Below are positions 8,291 through 16,116 of a stretch of DNA of 64,000 nucleotides, piece by piece. A program made the position numbers and the translations under genes. The notes under the pieces are model-generated. The model searched no databases and was not told where the DNA came from. It worked only from the letters and a program-made list of their open reading frames with translations. Source of the stretch: Calditrichota bacterium. Lineage in GTDB: Bacteria; Electryoneota; RPQS01. Position 1 is the first letter of the stretch. Each line of letters starts with the position of its first letter. Location of the stretch: positions 1,674,001-1,738,000 of the forward strand of contig JACJWA010000001.1 in the NCBI GenBank assembly GCA_020637395.1, in the 5' to 3' direction.

Positions 8291-9331
8291 TTACCAAGCA
8301 AATGCCACCGCAAACCGGTGGGGTTGATCGCGGAATCCGTCTCCCGCATCGGTGATTCGGCCCCAATGCGAATAGGCATAGTCGAAGCTCAATGCGTATT
8401 CGCTCATCACGTCAAACAACAATCCGAAGCCAAGTGAGAAACTCTCTTCATCATAGCCGAATTTTCCACCGGCCCGCAAGAAGAGTGTGCGCTTGTATCC
8501 ATACTCGCCGCCGATATTCAGACGCTCTTTGTTGTCGTTCGGATGATCCATTTCAAGGGCGAACAGTCCGGAATGCGCCGAAGATTCTTCCAGTTCGAGC
8601 ATCTGCCAGACATCGAAGGACACACCCAACCTGAACATCGTGGGCAATGCGGCTCCTTCAAAGGACTCCGATCCGGGGGCTTCCCCATTGGAAGCGGCCT
8701 CGCGATAATCCAGAAACTCTCCGGAGTATTTGACTTCCGGACCGAGATTCTGAATCGCCATGGCGAGTTTCAATGTGCGCAGTCCGGTCTGATAAGATGT
8801 GCCAAGGTCCAGGGACACCCCATCATAAGAATGCTCTTCCAAGGCGCTCCGCAGGTAGCGCAATTGCGCTCCGAGCGAGAACTTGTCCGTCAAGCGCTCG
8901 GCATACGTTGCCCCCAGCACGAGATCGTACGCGTTGAAGTACTCGCCCGTGCCTGTCGGCCTGTTCCACGTGCGCACGGGCATGTCGTCGGTGAACAGAT
9001 TGATCAGGTGCACCGACATCGCCCGATAGGAGCCCAATGGCTTGGCAAACGATACACTATTGCACTGAATATCGGCAGGCAAGTTGATCTGCGAAATCTG
9101 GACTTCGTTCTTCTTCGTCGTAGTCAGATTGCCGGGATTCCACCAGACAGCTTCCGCTCCTTCGGCCACCGCCACAAACGCGTTGCCCATGGCAATGCCG
9201 CGAACTCCCATCGGCATCTTGAGCACCTGCATGGATGTCGTGCCGACCTTTTCAAGCGCGACTCCCGGCAGCGCAAGCCCGAGAAGAAGAACAATGACCA
9301 ACGTATGCTTCAAATAGTTTTTGAAATTCAT
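8291..9331 (-). CDS. PorV/PorQ-like outer-membrane barrel protein
   Basis: 346 residues from the ATG at 9331, supported by GGAGGAG a few bases upstream. Signal peptide residues are 1-27. The mature start, MQVLKMPMGVRGIAMGNAFVAVAEGAEAVWWNPG, has the GAR(G)-AMGNAF-A-N-PAG pattern of the PorV/UPF0164 branch of FadL-like barrels. Repeated beta strands follow, with a typical barrel end in HRFAVAFAW. In FCB bacteria such barrels act as surface shuttles or attachment points for type IX secretion cargo. Here it is encoded between two lipoproteins, two bases after the upstream gene, so a complex of all three is plausible. No type IX secretion core gene is in view. Confidence 0.8.
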   Translation of the reverse strand: MNFKNYLKHTLVIVLLLGLALPGVALEKVGTTSMQVLKMPMGVRGIAMGNAFVAVAEGAEAVWWNPGNLTTTKKNEVQISQINLPADIQCNSVSFAKPLGSYRAMSVHLINLFTDDMPVRTWNRPTGTGEYFNAYDLVLGATYAERLTDKFSLGAQLRYLRSALEEHSYDGVSLDLGTSYQTGLRTLKLAMAIQNLGPEVKYSGEFLDYREAASNGEAPGSESFEGAALPTMFRLGVSFDVWQMLELEESSAHSGLFALEMDHPNDNKERLNIGGEYGYKRTLFLRAGGKFGYDEESFSLGFGLLFDVMSEYALSFDYAYSHWGRITDAGDGFRDQPHRFAVAFAW

Positions 9332-9333
9332 GG

Positions 9334-10233
9334 CTACTCCTCCGCGTACACAAAGACCACTGCGGCGGTAATATATGATTCCGCTCCCGTGACTCGGGCA
9401 CGAAGCGTATGCGTGCCCACGGACATGCACGGGCGCTCAGAGCCCGGGAAACAGGTCGTCCAGTTGAACTCGAGCGGACGCATCGGCAGATTCAAATCCG
9501 CCGCGCTGAACCTCGCAAGATCCATCTGAAACCCGCGGCCCTTCAGGCCGGTTTGAGCATGAGTCTCTGCCAGGTAAAGTCCCTGGCCACCCAGCCTGCC
9601 GTCTTCCTGCAACAAGGCCTCAGGATAGGCGGAAGTCGAGTCGTCGTCAAACCACAGCGACAGCGTGAAGCGATCGTCGAGCACGCGTCCCAATGAATCG
9701 CGCTCGACGCCCAGCGCGGTGGTATCGGCAATCGCCGCATCCAGCGAGTCCTGATAGGCTGCAAGTACTGGCTGCGCTGCATTCTCCGCGGGAATCAACC
9801 CGGAGGTGTCGTCCGGACACTCGCTCGGCAGCGTGTCGCACAGGGCGCGCACGGCAGCCACTGAATCGAGAATTCCCTGCGCTGATTCGATGCCCACGAG
9901 GTAGCCGATGATTTGATCGTCATAGGAGGGCAGCGTCTCGTTGACGATCTGTTCGTATAGCATCACATCCGCATCTGGGCGAAAATAGGCTGCGATATTC
10001 AGGCGCGCCGGTTGATCCACGCCGGGAAAGTTGATCGGTGACAGCGGGCGCTTCACCTCAAACTGCGCCGAGAGAATGCTGCCGTCTGAAGCCGCGCTCT
10101 CCCAGAGCACAACGGTCTCTGTATTCGATGGTTCTGAGCCGGTCAGCGGCGGCGTGCGCGGATCATCGCACGACAGCACACCAAACGCCGCCCAGATCAG
10201 AAAGGCGATTTGCAAATAGCGTTTTGTCATCAT
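9334..10233 (-). CDS. Lipoprotein of unknown function in the TonB/PorV operon
   Basis: 299 residues starting at the first of two adjacent ATG codons (10233), with GGAG about ten bases upstream. The signal MMTKRYLQIAFLIWAAFGVLSC ends in a lipobox with Cys22, so it is lipid-anchored. The rest is mostly beta with acidic stretches (for example DTLPSECPDDTSG and DDDSTSAYPEALLQEDG). Two parts, around residues 70-100 and 240-290, read like extracellular adhesion-type sandwich strands. I recognise no family. Its place between a repeat-rich secreted protein and a PorV-like barrel suggests that it anchors or chaperones that surface complex. Confidence 0.65.
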   Translation of the reverse strand: MMTKRYLQIAFLIWAAFGVLSCDDPRTPPLTGSEPSNTETVVLWESAASDGSILSAQFEVKRPLSPINFPGVDQPARLNIAAYFRPDADVMLYEQIVNETLPSYDDQIIGYLVGIESAQGILDSVAAVRALCDTLPSECPDDTSGLIPAENAAQPVLAAYQDSLDAAIADTTALGVERDSLGRVLDDRFTLSLWFDDDSTSAYPEALLQEDGRLGGQGLYLAETHAQTGLKGRGFQMDLARFSAADLNLPMRPLEFNWTTCFPGSERPCMSVGTHTLRARVTGAESYITAAVVFVYAEE

Positions 10234-10252
10234 GTCTGTTTGCTCCAGCGGG

Positions 10253-12577
10253 TTACTTGATGACGACAAATTTGTCGAGGAAGTGCTTGCCGCCATATTC
10301 GACCGAGTAGTAGTAGATTCCGCTCACGATCTCCTGATCGTGGCGCGTCTTCATGTTCCACTCCGCCTGCTCCGTTCCATTGTAGTGGTCAATGGAATTC
10401 AGATAGTCTCCCGCAAGGGAAAAGATTCGGATGACGCACTTCCCGGGTTCGATGTTGGTGGGCAATCCGCGGAAGAACAGCTTCCGCACAAACACAAGGC
10501 CCGCGTCCGTCTCATTGGGAATTGCTTCTCCGGCATGACCTCCCTTGTACGGATTCGGGAAAACGTACACGCCGCTCAGGTCCGTGCCGTCCGACTCGCC
10601 TTCGACATGCTGCTTGGCAATGGTCACGGAATGCGTGTTGCCTGTGCGGCCCGACTCCAAGACACCTGCGCCAAACACGCCGGTGTCAAATGCACGCACC
10701 GCGTATTCATAAGTGTGCCCCGGAGTCAGTCCCATGTCCCAGTAGACGTATTCGAACGTGCCGTCGGGATAGTGGATCGTATCCGTCGGCATGCCGTAGT
10801 TACGATTCTGCCACTCGAACTCTCCGCTCAACGTGTCAATCCGGTCGTACTCCACGAGAGTCTGCCAATCCGTTTGCCCGGTGCGGCGCTCGATGCGATA
10901 ACCTTCGAAATCCGCATCCCCGGTGATCGCATCAATGGAGGCCTCAGCATTCGGTGACCAGCGAAGCCGCACGCGATCCTCATACACGTCAATCGCATAT
11001 TCAGGAGCATCCGGCGCAGAGGGACCCTGGAAGTCATTCAGGTACATTGCCAAGGCCCATTCGGCATTAACGCCGATGTCCGACGTATCATCTCCGGCAA
11101 TGAACGCCACCGTGATCGGCAACGTCTCGCCCGGTCGAATCGTGAAGCCATCCGTCGCTTCCACGCCGAAGGAAATCAACATGCGCCAGTCACCAGGCTC
11201 CGGACTCAGGGGATCAATATCCCCGGAGGACATCATGTTGTACTTGTCCGCATTCGTCTCCGGGTCGCCGCCGGCAACACGTTCAAAATTGCGAAAAGAC
11301 ACGCGAAGTTGATCCAGAGCGACCGGAGTTTTCACAACGCGCATGGCGAACACTCCGGGTCCGGGACCATCTGCATCGTTGTACTCGTCAAACTGCACCG
11401 CCATCAAGCGGTCCGGATCGTAGTAGTTGTAATCGTCCGTGGACCCGGCATCGCTGCCTTCGCCCTGCGCCACGATGTCCGGATCGGCAAACAGCCCAAT
11501 GAACACATTGCGCAGAGGCAAGGGTCCGACATTGCGAATGCGATAGTCCAACAAAACAAAATCGCCCGCGTACTCCTCCGGAAATGCGTAGGTGCGCTGC
11601 GTCACTTGCAGATGCAACGGAGTGTGTCCGTCCACGTCCGGGCTGGACACGTACTGCGACTGAATGTCGTCAGAGAATACGGCAAAGTATTCCTGCACTC
11701 CGCGAGCAACGCCGTCTTCATCTTCCAAGCCGTCGCCATCGTCATCCAACAGGCCGGGACAACAATCCCCATCATTGTCGGGGTCCTCAAGGTCCACAAG
11801 GCCGTCGAAGTCGTTATCCACAAAATCGCGTGCCATGTCACCCGCGGGGTCTTCGTCCACATGCGGCTCGGGATCGTAGTTGCAATTCCCGTCGAGATTG
11901 CCGTCACCGCTCGCATCGGTGTCCTCGTCAATCTCCGAGTCGCCGTCATCATCCACGCCGTTGGCGATCTCTTCGTCCACCTGACCGTCCCCGTCATCGT
12001 CGAAGCCGATTAGTCCGCGTCCTCCGTCGAAGTTTCTGGACGCGCGTCCGTCTCCGTCCCAATCATCTGTCGTGATGTCCCAGTCTCCGTCGTCGTCTAC
12101 GTCCTTGGCACCCAGCACAAAGAAGCGGTCGTCGAAACGATCAATGGATTTGGATGTCAGGTGCCAATCGGGGTCGGTGCCTGTATTGGAGAACGGCACT
12201 GCGACGATGTTCTTCGGATAGAACTCTCCCGTGCCGTTGTCGCCGTCAGTTGCCGTGGACACGAGCCGCGTGCCATTCAAGTCCGCGCCAATCCAGACGC
12301 CCGCCGAAAACAGGAAGTCATTACCGCTGTTGATGGGGAACTCGAAGCCCGCGAAGCCCGGCACATTGTTCGGATTTCCCACTTCACCGTAGTTTGACAA
12401 TGTCATCAAAACATTGCCAATGTCGTGCGCGAGGACGTCCGTGCGTGCTCCCGGATCCACATCGTCCAAGAGAGAGCGCACCGGACCGCGCGGAGAAACT
12501 TGCCGGGCATCTGCGCTCATGATCAAACAGAGCGCCGCGCCAAGCAACAGAATCGTCTTTATGTAGTACTGTTTCAT
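10253..12577 (-). CDS. Secreted protein with calcium-type DxDGD repeats and C-terminal sorting-type domain
   Basis: 774 residues. A signal peptide (about 1-24) is followed by an N-terminal beta region. Residues 158-295 are dense in aspartate loops such as DDDGDGQVDEE, VDDDGDSEIDED and LDDDGDGLEDED, like thrombospondin type 3 or EF-hand-type calcium loops. Next comes a fibronectin type III-like module (residues about 500-620, with APEYAIDVYEDRVRLRW). The end, VFPNPYKGG... to GIYYYSVEYGGKHFLDKFVVIK-type strands, resembles the FlgD/type A sorting domain of FCB secreted proteins. It is the second gene after the TonB receptor (13-base gap). The receptor also carries DDDGDG loops, which suggests a calcium-dependent pair. 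Substrate unknown. Confidence 0.75.
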   Translation of the reverse strand: MKQYYIKTILLLGAALCLIMSADARQVSPRGPVRSLLDDVDPGARTDVLAHDIGNVLMTLSNYGEVGNPNNVPGFAGFEFPINSGNDFLFSAGVWIGADLNGTRLVSTATDGDNGTGEFYPKNIVAVPFSNTGTDPDWHLTSKSIDRFDDRFFVLGAKDVDDDGDWDITTDDWDGDGRASRNFDGGRGLIGFDDDGDGQVDEEIANGVDDDGDSEIDEDTDASGDGNLDGNCNYDPEPHVDEDPAGDMARDFVDNDFDGLVDLEDPDNDGDCCPGLLDDDGDGLEDEDGVARGVQEYFAVFSDDIQSQYVSSPDVDGHTPLHLQVTQRTYAFPEEYAGDFVLLDYRIRNVGPLPLRNVFIGLFADPDIVAQGEGSDAGSTDDYNYYDPDRLMAVQFDEYNDADGPGPGVFAMRVVKTPVALDQLRVSFRNFERVAGGDPETNADKYNMMSSGDIDPLSPEPGDWRMLISFGVEATDGFTIRPGETLPITVAFIAGDDTSDIGVNAEWALAMYLNDFQGPSAPDAPEYAIDVYEDRVRLRWSPNAEASIDAITGDADFEGYRIERRTGQTDWQTLVEYDRIDTLSGEFEWQNRNYGMPTDTIHYPDGTFEYVYWDMGLTPGHTYEYAVRAFDTGVFGAGVLESGRTGNTHSVTIAKQHVEGESDGTDLSGVYVFPNPYKGGHAGEAIPNETDAGLVFVRKLFFRGLPTNIEPGKCVIRIFSLAGDYLNSIDHYNGTEQAEWNMKTRHDQEIVSGIYYYSVEYGGKHFLDKFVVIK

Positions 12578-12590
12578 GCGCTACCCTTGG

Positions 12591-15500
12591 TTAGAAATCC
12601 ACCGCAAGGCCGACGCGAACCTGACGCGGAATGTCCCACGCGTCCGGGTTCGCTCCGCCAGACGGATTCAGCCCGTAGTTGGGCGAGTTGCTGTCATTGA
12701 TGTACCCGGGCTCGCCGTCGCTGTACGTATCCAGAGTGTTCATGTTGCGGTCCCAGCCCAGAATGTTCTTCGTGTTGAAGAGATTTCGCACTTCCAGAAG
12801 CGCCTGCCAATCGAGCTTGCCCATCCGGAAATGACGCGCGATATTGACGTCCGTCTGATACGTCCACGGTGAGTTTTCCGCGAACTCCTGACCTTCCACA
12901 TTGCTGCCGTTGATCTGAGTCGGCGTGTAAGGCAATCCGGACAGGAATTGCGACAGCCAGTTGATCGTCCAACCCGTGCGCAGCCATTCCCCGGAAAACG
13001 GTTCGCCCTTCAGCGGGTAGCTTGCGCCCAAATTAAAGATCACCTGATGCCGGCGATCCCAGGCTAAGGGCGTCTCCCCCGCCGGTTCGTCGTAATTGCT
13101 GCGCGTGACATCCGATCCGATGTCATACGAGTTCTTGCCGCTGGCCCAGGAGATCGTGTATGTAAGGCGACCTGACAAATACGACCCATAGTCCTTGGTC
13201 AGATTGAACTCAAACCCGCGCACCGAGGCGTAGTCGGCATTGTAATAGATCGCGGCATTCTGACGGCTCTGAAGCGGTATGCCCAGCTCGAAGAACAACT
13301 GATTCTGCGACGCCGTTTGAATCCAGTTCTTGATGTCCTTGTAGTACGTCGAAACATCAAGCAAGAAGTCCGCACCGAATTGATGACGAACGCCCAATTC
13401 GTAGGCAATCGTCTTCGAAGGCTTGAGGTCCGGATTTCCGATCACCGGCGTGCCACCAGTCTGGAGCTGATTGACACCCGTCAGATAGTAGTCGTGACGA
13501 CCGCGCTGATAGAAGTAGCCATAGTTGAAATGAAACACGTCGCGATCCGTGACGCTATACGCAATGCCCAAACGCGGTGATACATACGCTTCCCCGCTTG
13601 AACTCGGCGGCTCATAGTCCACGAAGTTCGCACGGTTCGGATCGTTGGCCAGCGGATCGCGGATGGACTCGCCGCCGATACGCCAGTAGTCCAGACGAAG
13701 CCCCGCGTTGATGATGATGTCGCGGTACTCCATCTTGTCCTGCAAGTACATTGCCGCGGACGACGGATAATAGCGATACACGTCGGTATAGATTCCTTGT
13801 CCGCCGTTTGCAACGCTGGGATACGGGCGATCTTCCGATGACACGTTGTAGTAATTGTACTCCAACCCGCCCTTCGCCTGATGCCGCGGATGCACTTGTG
13901 AGGTGACGTCCCACTTGAAGGTGTAGGTGCGCGAATCGAAGTTTGCCCAGTCCGGCACGAGCTGCTGGCTGTTGCCGCCCAATCCGTCACCCGCTATGTG
14001 GAATCCGTTGATGTTCGGATAGGCATTGCTCGGATTGTTGAAATCGTACATGCCGTCGCCGTCCTGGTCCGTGAATGGCTCGCCAATATCGTAGCGACCG
14101 TTGTAGCGGCCCTCTTCGTCCGGCATGTCCACAAATGGCTCAGATGCTGCTCCGTATTCGCCCGCAGATTTGTTACCGCCGGTCACCAAGCGTGAAGCGT
14201 CATAGACTCCCACACGCAGGGTGTGATAGGTCTTGGAGTTCAGATTGTGATTTAAAGTGAGAAAGAGCTGCTGATCCCGCACGACGTCCGCACGCACATG
14301 GTTCGCAGGATTGTACACATACGCCTGCAAGTCCTCGTCAATCCGTCCGTCGCCGTCGTCATCCACCCAGTTCAGCGCTTCTTCATCCACTCTTCCGTCG
14401 CCGTCATCGTCGGCCAACTCGAAGTCTCGCCCATCCAACACGCCGTCGCCGTTCAGGTCCTGATAGGTCCACTGCCTGTATTCGCTGGCATTGGTGGCCA
14501 GACCTTGAATCGCGGCCATGGCATGCATACCCGCCGTTTGCTCATCCAGAGTGAAGTCGTAGGGGAATCGCTGAGAAAGCCGATACCAATACGGGTTCAT
14601 GCGCTCCTGATTGTTCACCCAGCCAAAGCTCAGCTTGTAGTTCTTCTCGGAGTTATAGGTTACTTTGACATTCGTGTTGTTGTAGGCCTCGGCCTTGCGA
14701 ACGTCCGAGCCGAACCAATCGAACACCTGCGGCCTGAACCAAGTGTCGCCGCCGATCAGGGTTCCGAATTCATTTGCGTTGCGGCTCCAGAATGTGCCGG
14801 ACGCGAAGATCGAAGTGAAGCCGGGGACATTCACACCCATACGCGGCAACAACTCGTTCGTGATGGGGTCCGGTCCAGATAGCGACATTTCCGTGTAGTC
14901 GTAGTCCTGGTAGCCGTCCTTCAAACCGTCAGGCTGATGCGGAAGCCCGTCCGAGATTCCGCTGCCCAAGTCCTTCAATTCGCCGTTGCCAAACCCGTTC
15001 ACGTCCATGACATGCTCGACATGGCCCGTGTATTTGCGGTCACCGTCCCGCGTGACCAGGTTCACCACGGCAGATTGCGCTTCGCCGTACTCCGCGCTGA
15101 AGCCCGCCGTCATCACTTGCATTTCGCCGATTGCCGCCTTGGGAACCTGAAGATAGCGACGTTGAAACTGCGGATCGCGCACCGCGATTCCGTCCACCAG
15201 GAAGAGAATCTCATCCCGACGGCCACCGCGGATGTGCAGATTCGTTCCGCTGCCTACGACGCCAGCCTGACGGGCCAAAGCATCCGAGAACTGTGTGACA
15301 GGAAGCTCCGTGATCTCGCGCGTTTCCACTGTGCGAACCGTGTTGGCCACGTCACGCTTCACCACATCCCGTTCGGTTGTGATGATCACTTCCTGGCCCT
15401 CAAGCACGGTCTCCTTCAGTCGAATGCTGAGTTCCGTGGTCTGCTCCGACTGCACGACCACTCCGGTCAAGATCTGCGCCTCAAATCCGATGGTCGAGAT

Positions 15501-15728
15501 CTTCACAGAGTACGTTCCGATCGGCAGGTTCAAAACAAAAAACTCGCCGTCCAGGTTGGTGTTCGCGCCGCGAGTCGTTCCCTCAACCGTGACATTCGCT
15601 CCGGGAATGGGATCGTTCGTGGCCGCATCCAAAACTGTTCCAGCGAGCTTTCCGCTTCCTTGTGCCCACGCGGGAATTACCCCCGCAATGACACCAAGAA
15701 TCGCTAACAATAGGATCAATTTCCTCAT
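12591..15728 (-). CDS. Large TonB-dependent receptor with N-terminal carboxypeptidase-like domain
   Basis: 1045 residues. A signal peptide (1-22) is followed by a carboxypeptidase-regulatory-like domain (GSGKLAGTVLDAATNDPIPGANV, about 24-105). A plug domain carries LHIRGGRRDEILFLVDGIAVRDP, VMTAGFSAEYGEAQSAVVNLVT. The long beta barrel ends in RVGLAVDF. A ribosome site GGAGG lies seven bases upstream of the start. Residues 422-467 hold two DDDGDGR(V/I)DE(E/D) loops and one DLNGDGVLDG loop, which would sit in an extracellular loop of the barrel. That is uncommon for such receptors and mirrored in the next gene. It heads a five-gene minus-strand operon. It probably imports or displays a large substrate; nothing in the sequence names it. 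Confidence 0.85.
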   Translation of the reverse strand: MRKLILLLAILGVIAGVIPAWAQGSGKLAGTVLDAATNDPIPGANVTVEGTTRGANTNLDGEFFVLNLPIGTYSVKISTIGFEAQILTGVVVQSEQTTELSIRLKETVLEGQEVIITTERDVVKRDVANTVRTVETREITELPVTQFSDALARQAGVVGSGTNLHIRGGRRDEILFLVDGIAVRDPQFQRRYLQVPKAAIGEMQVMTAGFSAEYGEAQSAVVNLVTRDGDRKYTGHVEHVMDVNGFGNGELKDLGSGISDGLPHQPDGLKDGYQDYDYTEMSLSGPDPITNELLPRMGVNVPGFTSIFASGTFWSRNANEFGTLIGGDTWFRPQVFDWFGSDVRKAEAYNNTNVKVTYNSEKNYKLSFGWVNNQERMNPYWYRLSQRFPYDFTLDEQTAGMHAMAAIQGLATNASEYRQWTYQDLNGDGVLDGRDFELADDDGDGRVDEEALNWVDDDGDGRIDEDLQAYVYNPANHVRADVVRDQQLFLTLNHNLNSKTYHTLRVGVYDASRLVTGGNKSAGEYGAASEPFVDMPDEEGRYNGRYDIGEPFTDQDGDGMYDFNNPSNAYPNINGFHIAGDGLGGNSQQLVPDWANFDSRTYTFKWDVTSQVHPRHQAKGGLEYNYYNVSSEDRPYPSVANGGQGIYTDVYRYYPSSAAMYLQDKMEYRDIIINAGLRLDYWRIGGESIRDPLANDPNRANFVDYEPPSSSGEAYVSPRLGIAYSVTDRDVFHFNYGYFYQRGRHDYYLTGVNQLQTGGTPVIGNPDLKPSKTIAYELGVRHQFGADFLLDVSTYYKDIKNWIQTASQNQLFFELGIPLQSRQNAAIYYNADYASVRGFEFNLTKDYGSYLSGRLTYTISWASGKNSYDIGSDVTRSNYDEPAGETPLAWDRRHQVIFNLGASYPLKGEPFSGEWLRTGWTINWLSQFLSGLPYTPTQINGSNVEGQEFAENSPWTYQTDVNIARHFRMGKLDWQALLEVRNLFNTKNILGWDRNMNTLDTYSDGEPGYINDSNSPNYGLNPSGGANPDAWDIPRQVRVGLAVDF

Positions 15729-15794
15729 TCAACACCTCCGGTCAGAAATGGACCGATCGTTTTTGTGACAAGGTGCTTACTACTCAATATTCGT

Positions 15795-15860
15795 AAACAA
15801 TAAAAGCCATGCACAGACCACCCCTGCGAGTAACAACGACCCAGGGAGACAGCGCATGGC
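15795..15860 (-). promoter_or_regulatory. Structured 5' leader RNA with U-rich end (possible attenuator or cis-regulatory RNA)
   Basis: On the transcribed strand, GCCATGC (15860-15854) pairs with GCATGGC (15812-15806). Inside, CAGGG (15846-15842 in plus notation) pairs with CCCTG (15826-15822). The outer stem is followed by TTTTATTGTTT. It lies in the roughly 140-base leader between a strong promoter and the large TonB receptor gene. I do not recognise a known riboswitch class. Confidence 0.5.
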
Positions 15861-15876
15861 AGGCGGGACCTTTTTT

Positions 15877-15905
15877 AGTATAGTACCGATGCATTGAATT
15901 GTCAA
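15877..15905 (-). promoter_or_regulatory. Strong sigma70-type promoter of the five-gene TonB operon
   Basis: On the minus strand, TTGACA (15905-15900) and TATACT (15882-15877) are 17 bases apart. This is the best consensus promoter in the window and it gives a leader of about 140 bases before the start codon at 15728. Confidence 0.75.
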
Positions 15906-16070
15906 GGGTTTAGCCTGTCATTTTTCAGACAATTCGGTCTTTCATTGCCTCACTTGTTGTTGCGCCTGATGTGCGCAATTCATCATAATTACACAATATT
16001 CAATGTATTAGTGACCCCGAATTCCGTGCGCATGCCTTTGTCGAGCTTGTGTGACCTCTTTGCAAAACAA
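15906..16070. other. Intergenic stretch without recognisable gene
   Basis: This lies between the TonB-operon promoter and the glnN terminator, both minus strand. It is relatively A/T-rich. I see no open frame with a credible start, no tRNA-like fold and no clear repeat. Confidence 0.5.
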
Positions 16071-16100
16071 GAGAAGCCCCTTGCTTCCAAGGGGCTTCTC
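16071..16100 (-). terminator. Intrinsic terminator of glnN
   Basis: GAGAAGCCCCTTG and CAAGGGGCTTCTC form a 13-pair stem with a very short loop (16071-16100), 16 bases past the glnN stop. On the minus strand it is followed by TTGTTTTG. Confidence 0.85.
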
Positions 16101-16116
16101 ACAGACCGACTAATGC

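Noticed and set aside
11692..12106. Repetitive stretch rich in TCGTC/ATCC that could suggest a CRISPR or satellite repeat
   Set aside because: The repeat unit is irregular and in frame; it encodes the DxDGD loops of the secreted protein, and a similar stretch near 14330-14460 encodes the receptor loops.
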